Source: Berberis thunbergii
Lineage: Eukaryota > Streptophyta > Magnoliopsida > Ranunculales > Berberidaceae
Reading direction: 5' to 3'
Length of the DNA: 64,000 nucleotides
Assembly: GCA_003290165.1 (NCBI GenBank)
Contig: QNQO01002082.1
Location: forward strand, 1 to 64,000
Of this stretch, positions 12,801-22,183 are shown one piece after another (position 1 is the first letter of the stretch; each line of letters begins with the position of its first letter). The notes under the pieces were generated by a model. The model did no database searches. It was given only the letters and a program-made list of their open reading frames with translations, and was not told the origin of the DNA. The translations under genes were made by a program, and so were the position numbers.

Positions 12801-15800
12801 CTTGGTGTTGCGCAGGGGTGCTAATGACTGGGAATGGCAGGCTCTTTTTTGCAGTCTGATTTTGCTGAATGGAGTAGAGCTCCATAACCAAGCAGATATC
12901 TGGGAATGGAATGACATAACATCTGCATCCTCGGTAAGTCCCTGCATGACCAATTTCTATTCTGTCTGGTGCAATAGTCCACTAGTAACCCAATCTTTTC
13001 TTCGTCCTTACTATGGAAAACCAAGACTATCCTCAAGCTAATTCTGTATGTGCTTGATTGCTCACCAGAAGGCTTTGACTGTAGATAATCTGATAAGGAG
13101 AGACTTAACTCTGATCAACATATGTTCCCTACCTGAGTATCACAAAGAGATGATGAAGCATCTCTTCTTTTCATGTACTTTTTTCCGTGGAAGTTTGGCT
13201 TCTAATTACTCAAGAGTTTGTGTACTGGGTATCTAATGGGGTTAATTTGGGGTTGTAATGGGCAAGGCAATGGAACAGTACGTTTTTCTATTAGATGCAA
13301 ATGGTTTTGGGAGTATAGCTTCATCATTCTTTGTAAGAAATGAACTCTTTAAAACAGAAGGAGCGCTCATCTCAGAGAGTTCTCACATTTGTATGTTGCC
13401 ATAATCAATCAATCAGTTCTTCAGTTGGAGACCCTCATGGAGATTAGTTATACTCGGCTAGCCACACCAAGCGAGTACTGAGTGGGTCAGGGTTTTAACT
13501 GCCGAGACTAGGGGTGAAAGACTTGGTCAGATTAGCAAAAAGTTGGTCTGTTGGTGTTTTCAAGTGATTGAGTCATACTTGGTTAGACTTACTGGGTGCT
13601 CATACATCAGGGTGGGTCACTGGTGAATACAGAGTATGTATTGCTATTTCGGTTGGGGTGGCGAAATGTCATTTTTTAGGTCTTTTGCTTTGAGTTGGGA
13701 ATTTCTTCGGCTGCTATTACTCTGCGCAAGCTCACATTAACAAATTTAGCAATTTTAAACCAACTTCTTTGAAGTGAAAGGAGTTCGGAGTGCAAGATTA
13801 GGTAGAGAAAACCAAAAGCTCTCTGTAGCATTATTTGGTTTGAGTTGAGAACACTTATGGTAAATGGTTAAAGAAAGAGAATGCTTTGTCAAATCCAACT
13901 TTAGGTGGTGCTTCTTGAGAAGTGATACTTGTACCTTTTTGCATACAGCTAGAAATTATGGTGGCTCGTATCTAAAGAGTGGGTGTTATTAACAACAAAC
14001 TCTGTTTAACATAAAAGCTGCAAATATCTTGAACCCGAGCATATAATGGTAAGAATGCTAAAAAATTTCCACACATCTGCGATACGAGAAAGTGAAAAGA
14101 AAATATAATGGTTAATGTGCACTTAAGATGAACTTGCTATGGATTGTGCTCATTACATTTAACTCCTATGGAACATACATAAAGTTTTTAAGATCGTCAG
14201 ATGAGAGGTTTTCTTTCCCTTTTCCACGTGTGGTTGGTAGTGAAGCAGAAAAGAGAAAATTTGTAAACCCTTAAATTGGCTTAAAAGGGTAACAGACAAA
14301 AAAAGGCCAGTTTCCCTTTTTCCCAAATATCCACACAAGAAAGATATTTCATGTATCTCCAATATTCATACATAGCATAAGCTCCCTTCCTAACAAAAGA
14401 TCTTAAAACATAAAAAGTGAAACAAGCAATGTGTGCACATAATTTTTTGGTATAGTAAAATATCACAAATTGATGGTAAATCCAGTACATCCATATAAAA
14501 TCATCACACAAAAAAGTAATCACCTGCAAGAATATTCTCTGATGCCCATATCCCTTATATCACAATTATGAAGGGTGAGGTAAGCTCTTATAATATAAAT
14601 GCTATCACCCTCTATAATTATCTTTCAGAAATAATATAACCATTCAATGATAAAGATACCACCATGAGTCATAATCATGCTCAATAGAATCTTTTTTTGC
14701 ACAAGTTGGTACTGTGACAAAAGAGGAAACCAATAAATTGACTATCAAAAGTAAAACATATCAATTTCTCGTGTTCATTTAGGCATATGTTCTTTTGGAC
14801 CATTGTTGCACTAGTTATAAGGTAATAGTGATAAAGGTCAGGATAAGTTTCACGGTTGTTGTCATCTTATATACGTGCATAAGAAGTAAAGTTCTTTAGG
14901 GTTGTATTCGTTTTAAGGTAATAATAAGGTAATGTTGATGGAAGTTAAGATAGTTGTTTTCTTGGATTGTGTTTATTATAAGGTAGTGTTTATAGAGGTT
15001 GAAGATAAATTTTTTTTCTGGTTATCGTTGTCTTTGCATGAGAAGTGTACCTATGTAATATTGGCATTGCACTTTTGTACATGCATCCATAATTAAAGGT
15101 TGAATTTGTCGTATTATATTAAAAACAACAGATGTTTTAACGAACTTTCGTTGTCATCATCTTAAATACTTTCACCATTACCTTATATCAAACAAAATCC
15201 TAGTCTGGAGTAACTCGCAAAATTTGTAAACTGAGTGTGTTACAAGTTAACGTTGAGCTTTTTCTGTTATTGTCAGTATTATGTTTGTTATAAGGTAATG
15301 TTTGTGGAGATTTAAAGATGATTGTTTTTTATAGCTATCATCTTGCCTAATCTTTTTCAAAATTCTTCCTTTGTAATTTTGGTATTTAATCCATTCACTT
15401 ACAGTTGGTTGAATTGGCCGTATTACAGATTGCAGATTTTTAACAAACTTTCGTTCGCATCTTAAATACTTTATCACTATCACCTCATAACGAATTGCAT
15501 CCCTCCAAAAGCTTAAAACCAATCCAGTGATGGCCAATATACAGTTTCCAATGATTCATTGCTAATCTTCTGTAGCTAAGCATTATGCTACATTGGGGAT
15601 CTCTTATGTTCCGACGTGAGCAGACTAGTCTTGTTTTATAGTTGTATTGTTGCTGTTTTTTTTCAGATAATAATTGTTCCTTTTCCATTGATTGATTTTC
15701 TCAGCTATTTTTTTTTTTCCACAATAGAAACCCCCATGGAAATTTTATGTTATGCACTGGTTGCTCTTTACATGATTAAAGCCAACCTTTTCTTTAGGTT

Positions 15801-16177
15801 TTATTTTGTCCGATTAATTTTTATGAATCAAAAGGAGGCAGAAGCTGAATGTATCAAACTATTTACCAAATGCTTAGAGTGGGATAACCTTAAAAGAAAA
15901 GCTCAGAGTACAATGTAATCCTGGATTTTATTTGTGATATTTATTTCAGGTGCTTGAAGAACTGGGTGTATTACGAAAGAAAACCGATGCAAAGCCTGAA
16001 GAAATCATCGAGGTAGAGAAACTGATTGCTGAAGCATACTCGGCCATCGACAAGGCAGTGAAAGCTGGATCTCTGCACAAGAACACTGGTGCCAACAGAA
16101 AGTCACGGCTTGCCAGAAGAAAGAAAGCCATAGAAATCCATCATGGCTGGTACACCCCTGCTGCTGCAACTGTCTGA
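804..16177 (+). CDS. PRPS20: Chloroplast 30S ribosomal protein S20 (bS20c), three exons
   Basis: This nuclear gene encodes a plastid-targeted small-subunit protein that binds 16S rRNA and is needed for 30S assembly. The exons are 804-948, 1042-1208 and 15950-16177. They total 540 bases, or 179 residues plus a stop, which is normal for the family. Residues 1 to about 65 are rich in Ser, Thr and Arg with few acids, as in a chloroplast transit peptide. The mature part starts near VCEAAPRKK, then runs through KRARQAEKRRIYNKAKKSE, RTRMKK, LIAEAYSAIDKAVKAG and NRKSRLARRKK, which are bS20 signatures. The ATG at 804 is the only start giving a transit peptide. All four splice sites are canonical and the exons join in phase, with a codon split after base 948 and a codon border at 1208/15950. 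The gene looks functional despite a 14.7-kb second intron full of transposons. Confidence 0.93.
949..1041 (+). other. PRPS20 intron 1, 93 bases, in frame and stop-free
   Basis: The donor is GAG/GTAAGA and the acceptor is TTGTTGTAG/GTT. The intron is 93 bases long, a multiple of three, and has no stop in the reading frame. If it were retained, 31 residues would be inserted at the end of the transit peptide and the rest of the protein would be unchanged. The inserted stretch contains several Trp and Phe residues and looks unlike coding sequence of this family, so splicing is expected. Confidence 0.8.
2704..4596 (-). repeat. 3' LTR of the intronic Athila-like element
   Basis: Matches 8602-10488 along its whole length. 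On the element's strand it begins TGATATACACA and ends GGGCGTAATCA. It carries a GC-rich island of about 840 bases (roughly 3420-4260) and, near its end, the motif GTCGATCCCACGAGGA (2753-2768, plus-strand reading) that recurs in other LTRs of the window. The open frames inside the island are not considered genes. Confidence 0.92.
4597..4610 (-). other. Polypurine tract of the intronic Athila-like element
   Basis: Next to the 3' LTR, the element's strand reads GGTTTGGGGTATT, a G/A/T-rich tract that fits the primer for plus-strand DNA synthesis. The other Athila-like elements here have closely similar tracts (GTTTGGGGGTATT at 36001-36013; a GGTTTGGGGGGATT tract next to 45515). Confidence 0.7.
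4611..6918 (-). other. Non-coding 3' part of the element interior
   Basis: About 2.3 kb of AT-rich sequence between the gag fragment and the purine tract. No domain of pol is seen in any frame. It contains phrases also found in the corresponding parts of the other two Athila-like elements, for example the complement of ACATTGAGGACAATGTTTG, so it is a conserved untranslated region and not random filler. Confidence 0.6.
6919..8397 (-). CDS. Gag fragment of Athila-like element (N-terminus missing)
   Basis: An open frame of 492 codons. It opens inside the retrotransposon gag core (WEEMTQAFFNRYFPHHKT, then LYQVWERFKDLLNTCPHHG), where a full gag would already be well over 100 residues in, and begins at a GTG with no proper start. 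Residues of the form CFICGGVEHLIQDCP make a CCHC zinc knuckle for nucleic-acid binding. A Pro/Gln-rich stretch and a coiled-coil-like region follow, then the usual Athila gag C-terminal block (GEILEHLNQIKINSPLP). The frame then passes directly into a tail with PQLFRLLVYDSF, with the whole of pol absent. It lies only about 180 bases from the primer site, so the element is deleted on both sides of this fragment. The frame has no internal stops. Confidence 0.85.
   Translation of the reverse strand: MSWTRDHLGLWEEMTQAFFNRYFPHHKTNSLKRQISTFTQKNSETLYQVWERFKDLLNTCPHHGYESWRLVSYFYEGLTSRERQFLEMMCNGEFLQKDPDEAIEYLNDLAEKAHTWTGPRATESTDRPRPAGVYQLREEDSLRAQLDRVTRELEALKTKDAKPTHTVARVELQDACFICGGVEHLIQDCPTLTEMRGVYEEQCNALGMYKKPYSPFSNTYNSGWRDHPNFSWRSEADQPTYPQAQPPRSYPAPPYNAQSNTGSLSDTLHAFIEAQGKTNQKIEIALTQLAEENKEIKSQISKLTSSLTIQAWGQFLSQPQANPKGQPMAQTSTSYSQNVNEVNAMATQSGKILDGSSSSTTISTSPCANESIPEDEPNKNILVSVHFPQALRPTGKKSKMYGEILEHLNQIKINSPLPHVFKQKPTYARVIKDLCTIKKKHQVVAIFEWIDPQLFRLLVYDSFTILTNLYHRLGFDVRVPYVLPRHFIVYLS
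8580..8596 (-). other. Primer binding site, tRNA-Asp type
   Basis: On the element's strand this reads TGGCACCGTTGCCGGGG, five bases inside the 5' LTR. It is complementary, with one mismatch, to the 3' end of plant tRNA-Asp, the primer known for Athila elements. The second Athila element of the window has the perfect form (31261-31278). Confidence 0.85.
8602..10488 (-). repeat. 5' LTR of the intronic Athila-like element
   Basis: Near-identical partner of 2704-4596, followed on the element's strand by the primer binding site. It includes the GC-rich island (about 9310-10150) and the conserved GTCGATCCCACGAGGA motif at 8651-8666 (plus-strand reading). The sense-strand frame of 241 codons at 9428-10153 is not conserved in length in the other LTR (199 codons), so I do not treat it as a gene. 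Confidence 0.92.
11634..12207 (+). repeat. Solo LTR of a Tat-lineage gypsy element
   Basis: The 574-bp segment begins TGATGAGATATC and ends GGATGCATCA. Its start resembles the LTRs at 22946, 27749 and 49262 (TGATGA, then GTACACGTGGTA). It contains the GTAAGCATCAGAGGA phrase that corresponds to TTAAGCATCGGAG in those LTRs. The flanking 5-mers are ATAAT and ATAAG (four of five match). No interior lies beside it, so it is probably what remained after recombination between two LTRs inside the PRPS20 intron. Confidence 0.6.
12208..13047. other. Intronic sequence without a recognised feature
   Basis: AT-rich sequence inside PRPS20 intron 2. The frames at 12618-12953 (minus) and 12703-13041 (plus) overlap each other on opposite strands. 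The latter ends just before the LINE remnant and may hold more of it, but no motif is clear. Confidence 0.4.
13048..13236 (+). pseudogene. Remnant of a LINE reverse transcriptase zinc-binding region
   Basis: The 62-codon frame contains ALTVDNLIRRDLTLINICSL, then HKEMMKHLFFSCTFFRGSL. This follows the pattern of the zf-RVT region near the C-terminus of plant L1-type LINE polyproteins (T.DNL.RRG......C.LC....E...HLF..C.F). The usual cysteines are only partly kept and the flanks are full of stops, so this is a decayed 3' fragment. The assignment rests on a single short block. Confidence 0.45.
13237..14898. other. Intronic sequence without a recognised feature
   Basis: AT-rich sequence inside PRPS20 intron 2. 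Short frames on both strands show no known motif and no repeat was noticed. Confidence 0.4.
14964..15200 (+). mobile_element. MITE, copy A
   Basis: The left end reads GGATTGTGTTTATTATAAGG and the right end is its near inverse complement (CCTTATATCAAACAAAATCC), about 25 bp of terminal inverted repeat around a 237-bp AT-rich body. A third, partial left end lies just upstream at 14899-14963. No convincing target duplication was found, so the superfamily is open. Confidence 0.6.
15276..15502 (+). mobile_element. MITE, copy B of the same family
   Basis: This repeats the layout of copy A: left end TATTATGTTTGTTATAAGG, interior phrases such as AACTTTCGTT and ATCTTAAATACTTT, and right end CACCTCATAACGAATTGCAT. 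Together with copy A and the partial left end at 14899 it makes a small cluster about 450 bp before PRPS20 exon 3. Confidence 0.55.
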
Positions 16178-17867
16178 AAATATGTATAGAGCTGAGTATG
16201 TTGTTTATTTTCCTTTTTCTGCTCAAATTCCAGTCATCTCGTATCTTCTTTTTTTTCAAAGTTAATTAACTGCATCTCTAGTTACAAACAAATTATGTAA
16301 CTTTTCTTTTATCCCATGGTTGAGTTAACGTGTAATCAAGCTCATGATCCTGTAACTAGAACGAGACAATCACAGCCATCTCTAGACTCCAGCTATTCCC
16401 AATAATGATTTAGCTAAAAGGGGATAGCGTTGAGCCTATGATATCAGCAACTCTTTGGTACATACTATCCTATTTGTGTTGATACAATGTCATATGTCGC
16501 AACCACCATTAGAACCAGATGTTAGCCCGAAAACTCCATATTGAAGTTGATAGAGACCTATTTGCATTAGTATTTAAGTTGGAAAGTTGGATACTTGTAT
16601 TGTCAACCTACATGATTGAACATATGAATTGAAATTAAAGTCTTACTTTATAGCTACCCAGATCAGATCATAAAACAATCTGGATGTTTAACTATCTTGC
16701 TAGTAAATCTTGCAAAACCAATGTTTGATGGGGGAATGTGATATATTGGTTGATTGTCCTTTTACCCAACTTGAATTGGAATACAATGATCCTATTATTA
16801 AACACAGATTAAACCACACTAAGTTAAATAGATACCTCTTTATTCATTTTTGGAATTAAGCTTCTTTTCTACAACAAATCAATCACATGGAACCAACACA
16901 AAAGTTAGTACCTAACTGTCTAATATTTAGGAATCAGTAAATAAACCCGAGTATTAACAGTGAATCACATGTAACACCTGAAGGTCCTGAACATCAGTTC
17001 AAGCCACTTAAGAAACACATTCTACTTGGATTTGAACATTACCAAACTATCAGAGGTTACATAGGAAGGTTATGCAATGACAAAAGTCTGCGATAACATA
17101 CCCCCACCTAGTACCCGCAATAGGCCGTTGATGTACAACAATTCACAACATACAATTTCAATTCATCATTACAAGCTACTCGATCAACAATCCTCTAGCT
17201 AGAGGACCATCGCGGTCCTGTTATCAAAATTATTAGCCCAGGTACTGCCATGCCTTGATGCTCCAACAACATATAATATAATGCATTCTCAATTGGTAAT
17301 TAACTGAACTCTGACTTGCTAAACTTGAATCAAATTTCAACTACTTTAAATTCAGTAACTCATTGAATTCAATTAATTTGCAGTAAATACTCAAATAAAT
17401 AATAAATTTTGACCAACCTTCCCCTTATGAAGCATCTCGGATATATAATAATAGTGTGGTCTGTCTTTAAAAACGGCTGCTATGCTGTGTGGTCCATCCC
17501 TCTCCTATGCGCCCCACAAAATGATTCATTCATTCATCAAAGTCCAAGATCAACACCACCACCATTATTTCTCCAAACCAACCCATTGACACCTTTATAC
17601 AGACACAAATGTAGGACCTTGTCAGCTTGCAATTCCATTAAAAAAAAACCCGATATTGTCCCTCCTTTTATTGCACAAAATCAGGGTCCCTTCTCTTCCC
17701 ACATTTCTTTGTGTCAAAAGTTATCTCAACCAAGGGCGATTTAGTCAATGAACACAAAATGACACCATTTCGGACAAAACGGCCCTTCTTTCATGGGTCT
17801 GAGAGCGCTTCGCCCTCCCCGATCCAATTCAAACGGATTACAATTTAGAACAGACCAACTCCATTAA
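16178..17867. other. Intergenic region between PRPS20 and the ERF gene
   Basis: It holds the PRPS20 3' untranslated region (a TGTAAT-type, AT-rich stretch follows the stop) and the distal ERF upstream region. No coding frame with known motifs is seen; the 111-codon frame at 17409 has no recognisable domain. Confidence 0.5.
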
Positions 17868-18045
17868 CACGTGTCGGATAATTGCTAAAGGAAGACAGCA
17901 CTATAATATCATCCGTGCGAGGGCGGCGACCCAGGTTCCGTCAGTCAAAAGTCCTCGTCTCCCCGATCCAAATTATATCTATTACATTTTTTCTATTATT
18001 TATTCTTCCATTTTTTTTTATTATCTGGACCCCCCTCTATTTAAA
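17868..18045 (+). promoter_or_regulatory. Proximal promoter of the ERF gene: G-box and TATA box
   Basis: A CACGTG palindrome at 17868-17873 is a G-box/ABRE core. TATTTAAA at 18038-18045 is a good TATA box, 82 bases before the start codon, leaving a leader of roughly 50 bases. Group VIII ERF genes are often stress- or hormone-responsive, which would suit a G-box, but the sequence alone does not show the inducer. Confidence 0.5.
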
Positions 18046-18126
18046 CGCCCGTCTCACCCTGTACATTCTCTCCTGCCCTGTGTTCCCAACAGACACACAG
18101 CAGAGCGTAAGAAGAGAGGGACCAAA

Positions 18127-18888
18127 ATGGCTCCAAGAGGAGAGAAAACTAACGGCGTTAAGGAAGGAAGCAAGGTTAACGGTGACGGCAAGGAAGTGCA
18201 TTACAGAGGAGTGAGGAAGAGGCCTTGGGGAAGGTACGCGGCGGAGATCAGAGATCCAGGCAAGAAAAGCCGCGTCTGGCTCGGCACTTTCGACACCGCT
18301 GAGGAGGCGGCACGAGCATACGACGCCGCTGCGAGAGAGTTTAGAGGATCCAAAGCCAAGACCAACTTTCCTCTGCCACATCAGAAGAGCAGCAGTGATA
18401 ACCAACACCACCAACAGAACCCCAGCGAGAGCAGTACAGTAGAGTCGTCAAGTCGCGGCGGCGAACGAGAGAACGTAGCTAACATCTCAATCTCGCCACC
18501 TTCGGCACAGGTAGTGGTAGCTCCTCCTCTGGGTTTGGATCTTGATCTGCTCCACCGCGGACCAGGAGCGATGCGTTTCCGTTCAATCGCGCACCGGCGG
18601 CATCCGGAGTGCTGCCCAATACTCATCCTATGTTTTTCTTCGATGCGATAGTCCGGTCCGAACACCTGAACCGTCGAATGATGTACGAAGCCGCCGCTGC
18701 AGCAGCACAGCCTCCACCGGTGAGCTTACACCAAAACCACCACCGTCACACAGCCGAAGCACCACCACCAGCCCGCTTCGACCATGAGCGACTCCGATTC
18801 GTCCTCCGTCGTCGATTTCCATCAACCTAGCCCTCCGAGGAGAGTTCTTGATTTCGATCTCAACTTCCCTCCGTCAGATGTGGCTTGA
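18127..18888 (+). CDS. ERF repressor, group VIII (ERF3/4-like), with two frame breaks
   Basis: The ATG frame encodes an intact AP2/ERF DNA-binding domain at residues 25-82. [18 protein letters not shown] and WLG are typical of ERF-type proteins that bind GCC-box promoters. This frame stops at 18651 after 174 residues. Family-like sequence continues in another frame from about 18580 ([20 protein letters not shown], an Ala run, a His/Pro-rich stretch). It returns to the first frame near 18780, giving [11 protein letters not shown] and then LDFDLNFPP, the C-terminal EAR motif that recruits co-repressors, and ends at TGA 18886-18888. The span of 762 bases is a multiple of three and intronless, as expected. 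The first break looks like one base lost from a C run near 18579. Either the copy is damaged and makes a repressor without its EAR tail, or the assembly has two small errors. Confidence 0.85.
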
Positions 18889-20121
18889 TTTTGTCTCCTT
18901 ATATCGATCGTCTCCAGATCCGCGTAGCTTTTAAATTTCCGTTTTTTTCTCAAGTTTCAGGAAAAATCAAATCTTTTTCTTATAAAAAAAATGAGGTAGA
19001 AGCGAAATGAAATGGATGTAAATATGTGGGTAAGAAGATGAAACCATTTCCCCTGTATTTTTTTTCAAGAACTCGAGAAATCTTGTTTTGGTTCTCACTA
19101 CAGAGCTTCTGCTACCCTACTACTTCAGCTGTGTTATCAAAGTTTTTCTCCATCAATCAATGGAAATATTTTTCATGAATTCATCTGTTATTCTGAATTT
19201 CCTAATTTCATTTGTAAATTACAAAATTGTCCATAGAGAATAATTAATTATGTTGAGCGTCCAATGAAGTGTGAAGGGACGGCACCGACGGCGAAACGTA
19301 CTAGAAGACCAGATCTTGAGTCGAGTCATGGTGGGTTGTAGTCCGATAAGTTGGGTCACTTTCAAGGTTTTTAATTTGGTGTGTTACGTGTTGACCACAT
19401 GTGTGAATATGATGAGCATCTACATGCGGCACGTGTGATGGCCGTCCAAATATTTTAATAATTAATTTGAGCAGTACACGAAAGAAGGAGAGGAGACAAG
19501 GCAGGGACCCACACGGAGTCGATGCATTCGAAGTGGAGGCGCGGCGGCCGCTTTTGGTGGGGTCCCCCTTCTTTTAGGGCGTCGTCCTTCGTCGCAATCT
19601 ATGGATTAGATTTCGCTTTCTTTGCTTAGCTTGCATGGATTGATGGGATGATGTATGGATGGATGTGTAATACTACATACGCGTCGAAGAAGGCGTAACG
19701 AATGGGGAGATGTTTAGAAAAACGATGGAAAAGACAGCCGGCTAGAAAACGTGGCGAATAAAGAGTGGATCAGTCTTTGTCTGATGAAAGCAACCGCCAA
19801 AAGGGGAAACAAAAGTAGGGTTTGGGCTGCGGAATGAATTGTGTTTGTTTGCTTCATCACCTGCAGCACCGCCTCTGATCTTGCACTGTTATAGTAACTG
19901 TCTCTTGAGCCTGATATGTATATTTTCCATTTTACCCCTGGAAATATGTATCCCAATTTCTCTCAAAAGTTTAATTATACTATAACTTTGTAACATAATT
20001 TTTTAAACCGATAATGTAATATTCTTTAAACTTTTTTTTTACTTATTATTGAATTTTTAGAATAAAGTAAAATAATACTGAAATACTCGTACACATATTG
20101 TATATACTACACACTAGAACT
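18889..20121. other. Intergenic region downstream of the ERF gene
   Basis: It begins with the ERF 3' untranslated region. The remainder has patches of higher GC (around 19500-19580, including a NotI-type GCGGCCGC) and short ATGG-rich repeats near 19630-19670. No gene is supported; the 80-codon minus frame at 19714-19956 has no known motif. Confidence 0.45.
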
Positions 20122-20697
20122 TTGGGGTGGGCATCCCATCTCAATTTCGTCCTCATTTTTTCGAATTTTAATGGGATTGAATAATTTCATTCCAATAAAA
20201 GTGACTCCAATTATTTAACTTTCTAATATTGATAATACTCAGGTGAAGATGAAAATGACAATTAACTAAGTAATACATATTCAGAAGAGAACATTCAGGG
20301 GTGGAGCCAAAATTTGAGATGCCCCGAACTGTAAAAATACATTTATTTAATTACAATATATGTATTAATGGTAAACAATTATGAATATGTTAGAGCATCA
20401 CCAATAGGTCTACATTTCTTCCCTAACAAAAGATGAAATGTCATTTTGTCAAGAAACCATGAATTTTGCTTCTCACAGTAATGAAATTGTAAAATCAGTT
20501 GAAAGGCATCAGAACGACACAATACGCTAAGTGGGTTTCATTTATCATTGTCATTTTCTAAAAGTCAAGCCCACTCAACTTCATTGTTAGGGGATTTAGT
20601 GGCTACCCTTATATTTGCAAGCCACATCTATATCTGATTATAAGAAAGTTATTTTTCGTACTCTTATATGATGATAATCTTTGTGGCAGTCACAGAC

Positions 20698-20978
20698 AGC
20701 ACGCTGATCCCGTCCCATTTGGAATGAGACGAGGTTGGGATGAAGTTTTTTCCATTCCGTCCCGTTCCGTTCCAATCCGTATAAACGGGATGTGATAGGA
20801 AAGAGTATATTTCGTCTCCTCCCATCCCATACTAGGGGTGGGCACGGGACGGGATGAGACGAGATATACACATCCCTATCCCATCCCGTTCATACGGGAT
20901 CGGGACGGGACGGGATGGGAAAAACCCCATCCCGACCTCGTCCCATCCCAAACGGGTTCGGGACGGGATCAGCGTGCT
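20698..20978. repeat. 281-bp imperfect palindrome at the junction of two hAT elements
   Basis: The left arm begins AGCACGCTGATCCCGTCCC and the right arm ends GGGACGGGATCAGCGTGCT. Similarity runs through both arms, built from GGGACGGGAT-type words. It arises where the left end of the inner element (20833) meets a homologous end of the outer element in opposite orientation. Confidence 0.8.
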
Positions 20979-22166
20979 AATCTGGAGAATACATTTTGAA
21001 CATATTATCAACTTACATTGAAATGTGGAGCACGTTACATTGCATTTTATAATTTGCTTGACAACTATGAAAATGGAAACACTTTTGGTGATTTTGCCAC
21101 TAATGATTTTGAACTGTGAAATATGTGCAGTAAATGTGGAACTACCAGGAAGCGCTGCATTTGGTTGCCTTTCAGCGATTCTCACAATTGGGAAAAATCA
21201 AAGTAACTGTCTCTATGATGAGCAAATTGGCCCTGTAAGGTTGCACCTACACACAATAAATTCTCTAATTCAGCCAAACTTTAAGATTCACAATAAAATG
21301 ACCTAACCAAACTTTAATCCCCAATACAGCCATACCAATCCACAACACTTATAAGATTCTTTATGAACCTGTCTTCTACTAAAATGGCAATTCTTGTTGC
21401 AACTTAATGCAAAAGAGTTTTTTCCAAACTCCTCTAATTCTCTCTATTTGCTTCCTATTTTGATCCATTTCTCATAAATGTGAATTCCCATTTGCCCAAA
21501 ATGATGTTCTTTGCTTTAAGATGGGGCTTGGTCTCATTAAGACTCACCTGAACAGAGAGAACTCTTCAAACTCTCTTTGCAAATAATTTATTTCTTTGCT
21601 CTCAAGTAAAAGTTACTTTTTTTTTGGAAATTGAAAGTTGTATTCACCTAAACTAACCACTATAAGACAAGTCCATTTAATCAAAGTAACACCAATAAAG
21701 CCTGTAAGGTTGCAACTGCTGCATCCTCCTGCAACAATCATTTATGCTGATTATTACCATGATGCATTGCAACTTTATCAAACGCCAGATCAATTTGGTA
21801 CGCTCTTTCAAGTACTCTAATACATTTATATCATGTAAATTAAACTTTAACTGTTATGTTAAAACTCTACTCTGCAGATTTATTTTCAGATCAATTTGTT
21901 TTGTTAGAACTCTGCAGATTTGGAAGCAATTTCCTCAGAAATCTATGGCAGAAACTAAAGATATGATCTAAATAATTAAATAAAAATATTAATAAATTAG
22001 TTCGGGACGTGACGGGATTGGCGGGATTGAAAATCTTCATCCCATCCCTCGGGATGGAATGGGATCGGGATGAAATTATTCAATTTCATTAAGATCGGAA
22101 AAATCGGGACATGACGGGACGAGATCGGGACGAAAATGGGATCGCGAGATGGGATGCCCACCCCTA
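20833..22166. mobile_element. Inner hAT-type non-autonomous element with perfect 8-bp TSD
   Basis: The element begins TAGGGGTGGGCACGGG and ends GGGATGCCCACCCCTA. It is flanked by TCCCATAC at 20825-20832 and 22167-22174. Both ends are rich in GGGACGGGATCGGGA words. The 1334-bp interior has short frames only and no transposase motif, so it depended on enzyme from elsewhere. Confidence 0.85.
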
Positions 22167-22183
22167 TCCCATACCCACCCCTA

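Larger units (their letters stand above)
1209..15949 (+). other. PRPS20 intron 2, 14.7 kb, transposon-filled
   Basis: The donor is AAG/GTACAC at 1209 and the acceptor is TTATTTCAG ending at 15949. Bases 1209-2703 and 10489-11633 are AT-rich intronic sequence with no gene or element I recognise. Between and after them lie an antisense Athila-like element (2704-10488), a Tat-type solo LTR (11634-12207), a LINE remnant near 13048-13236 and a MITE cluster (14899-15502). Without the Athila element and its duplication the intron would be near 7 kb. No missing exon is needed, because the conserved reading frame is continuous from exon 2 to exon 3. Confidence 0.85.
20122..22183. mobile_element. Outer hAT-type non-autonomous element
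   Basis: The left end reads TTGGGGTGGGCAT and the right end, inverted, reads TAGGGGTGGGTAT, matching hAT-type termini. The flanking 8-mers are CTAGAACT and CTAAAACG (six of eight match), as expected for an old hAT target duplication. Without the relative inserted at 20833-22166 the element would be about 720 bp. No transposase is encoded. Confidence 0.6.

Noticed and set aside
12618..13041. Overlapping frames on both strands before the LINE remnant
   Set aside because: No motif in either; the plus frame may be part of the LINE remnant but cannot be supported.
20698..20978. The palindrome as a separate foldback element or microRNA precursor
   Set aside because: It is fully explained by two related hAT ends facing each other across the 20833 insertion point.
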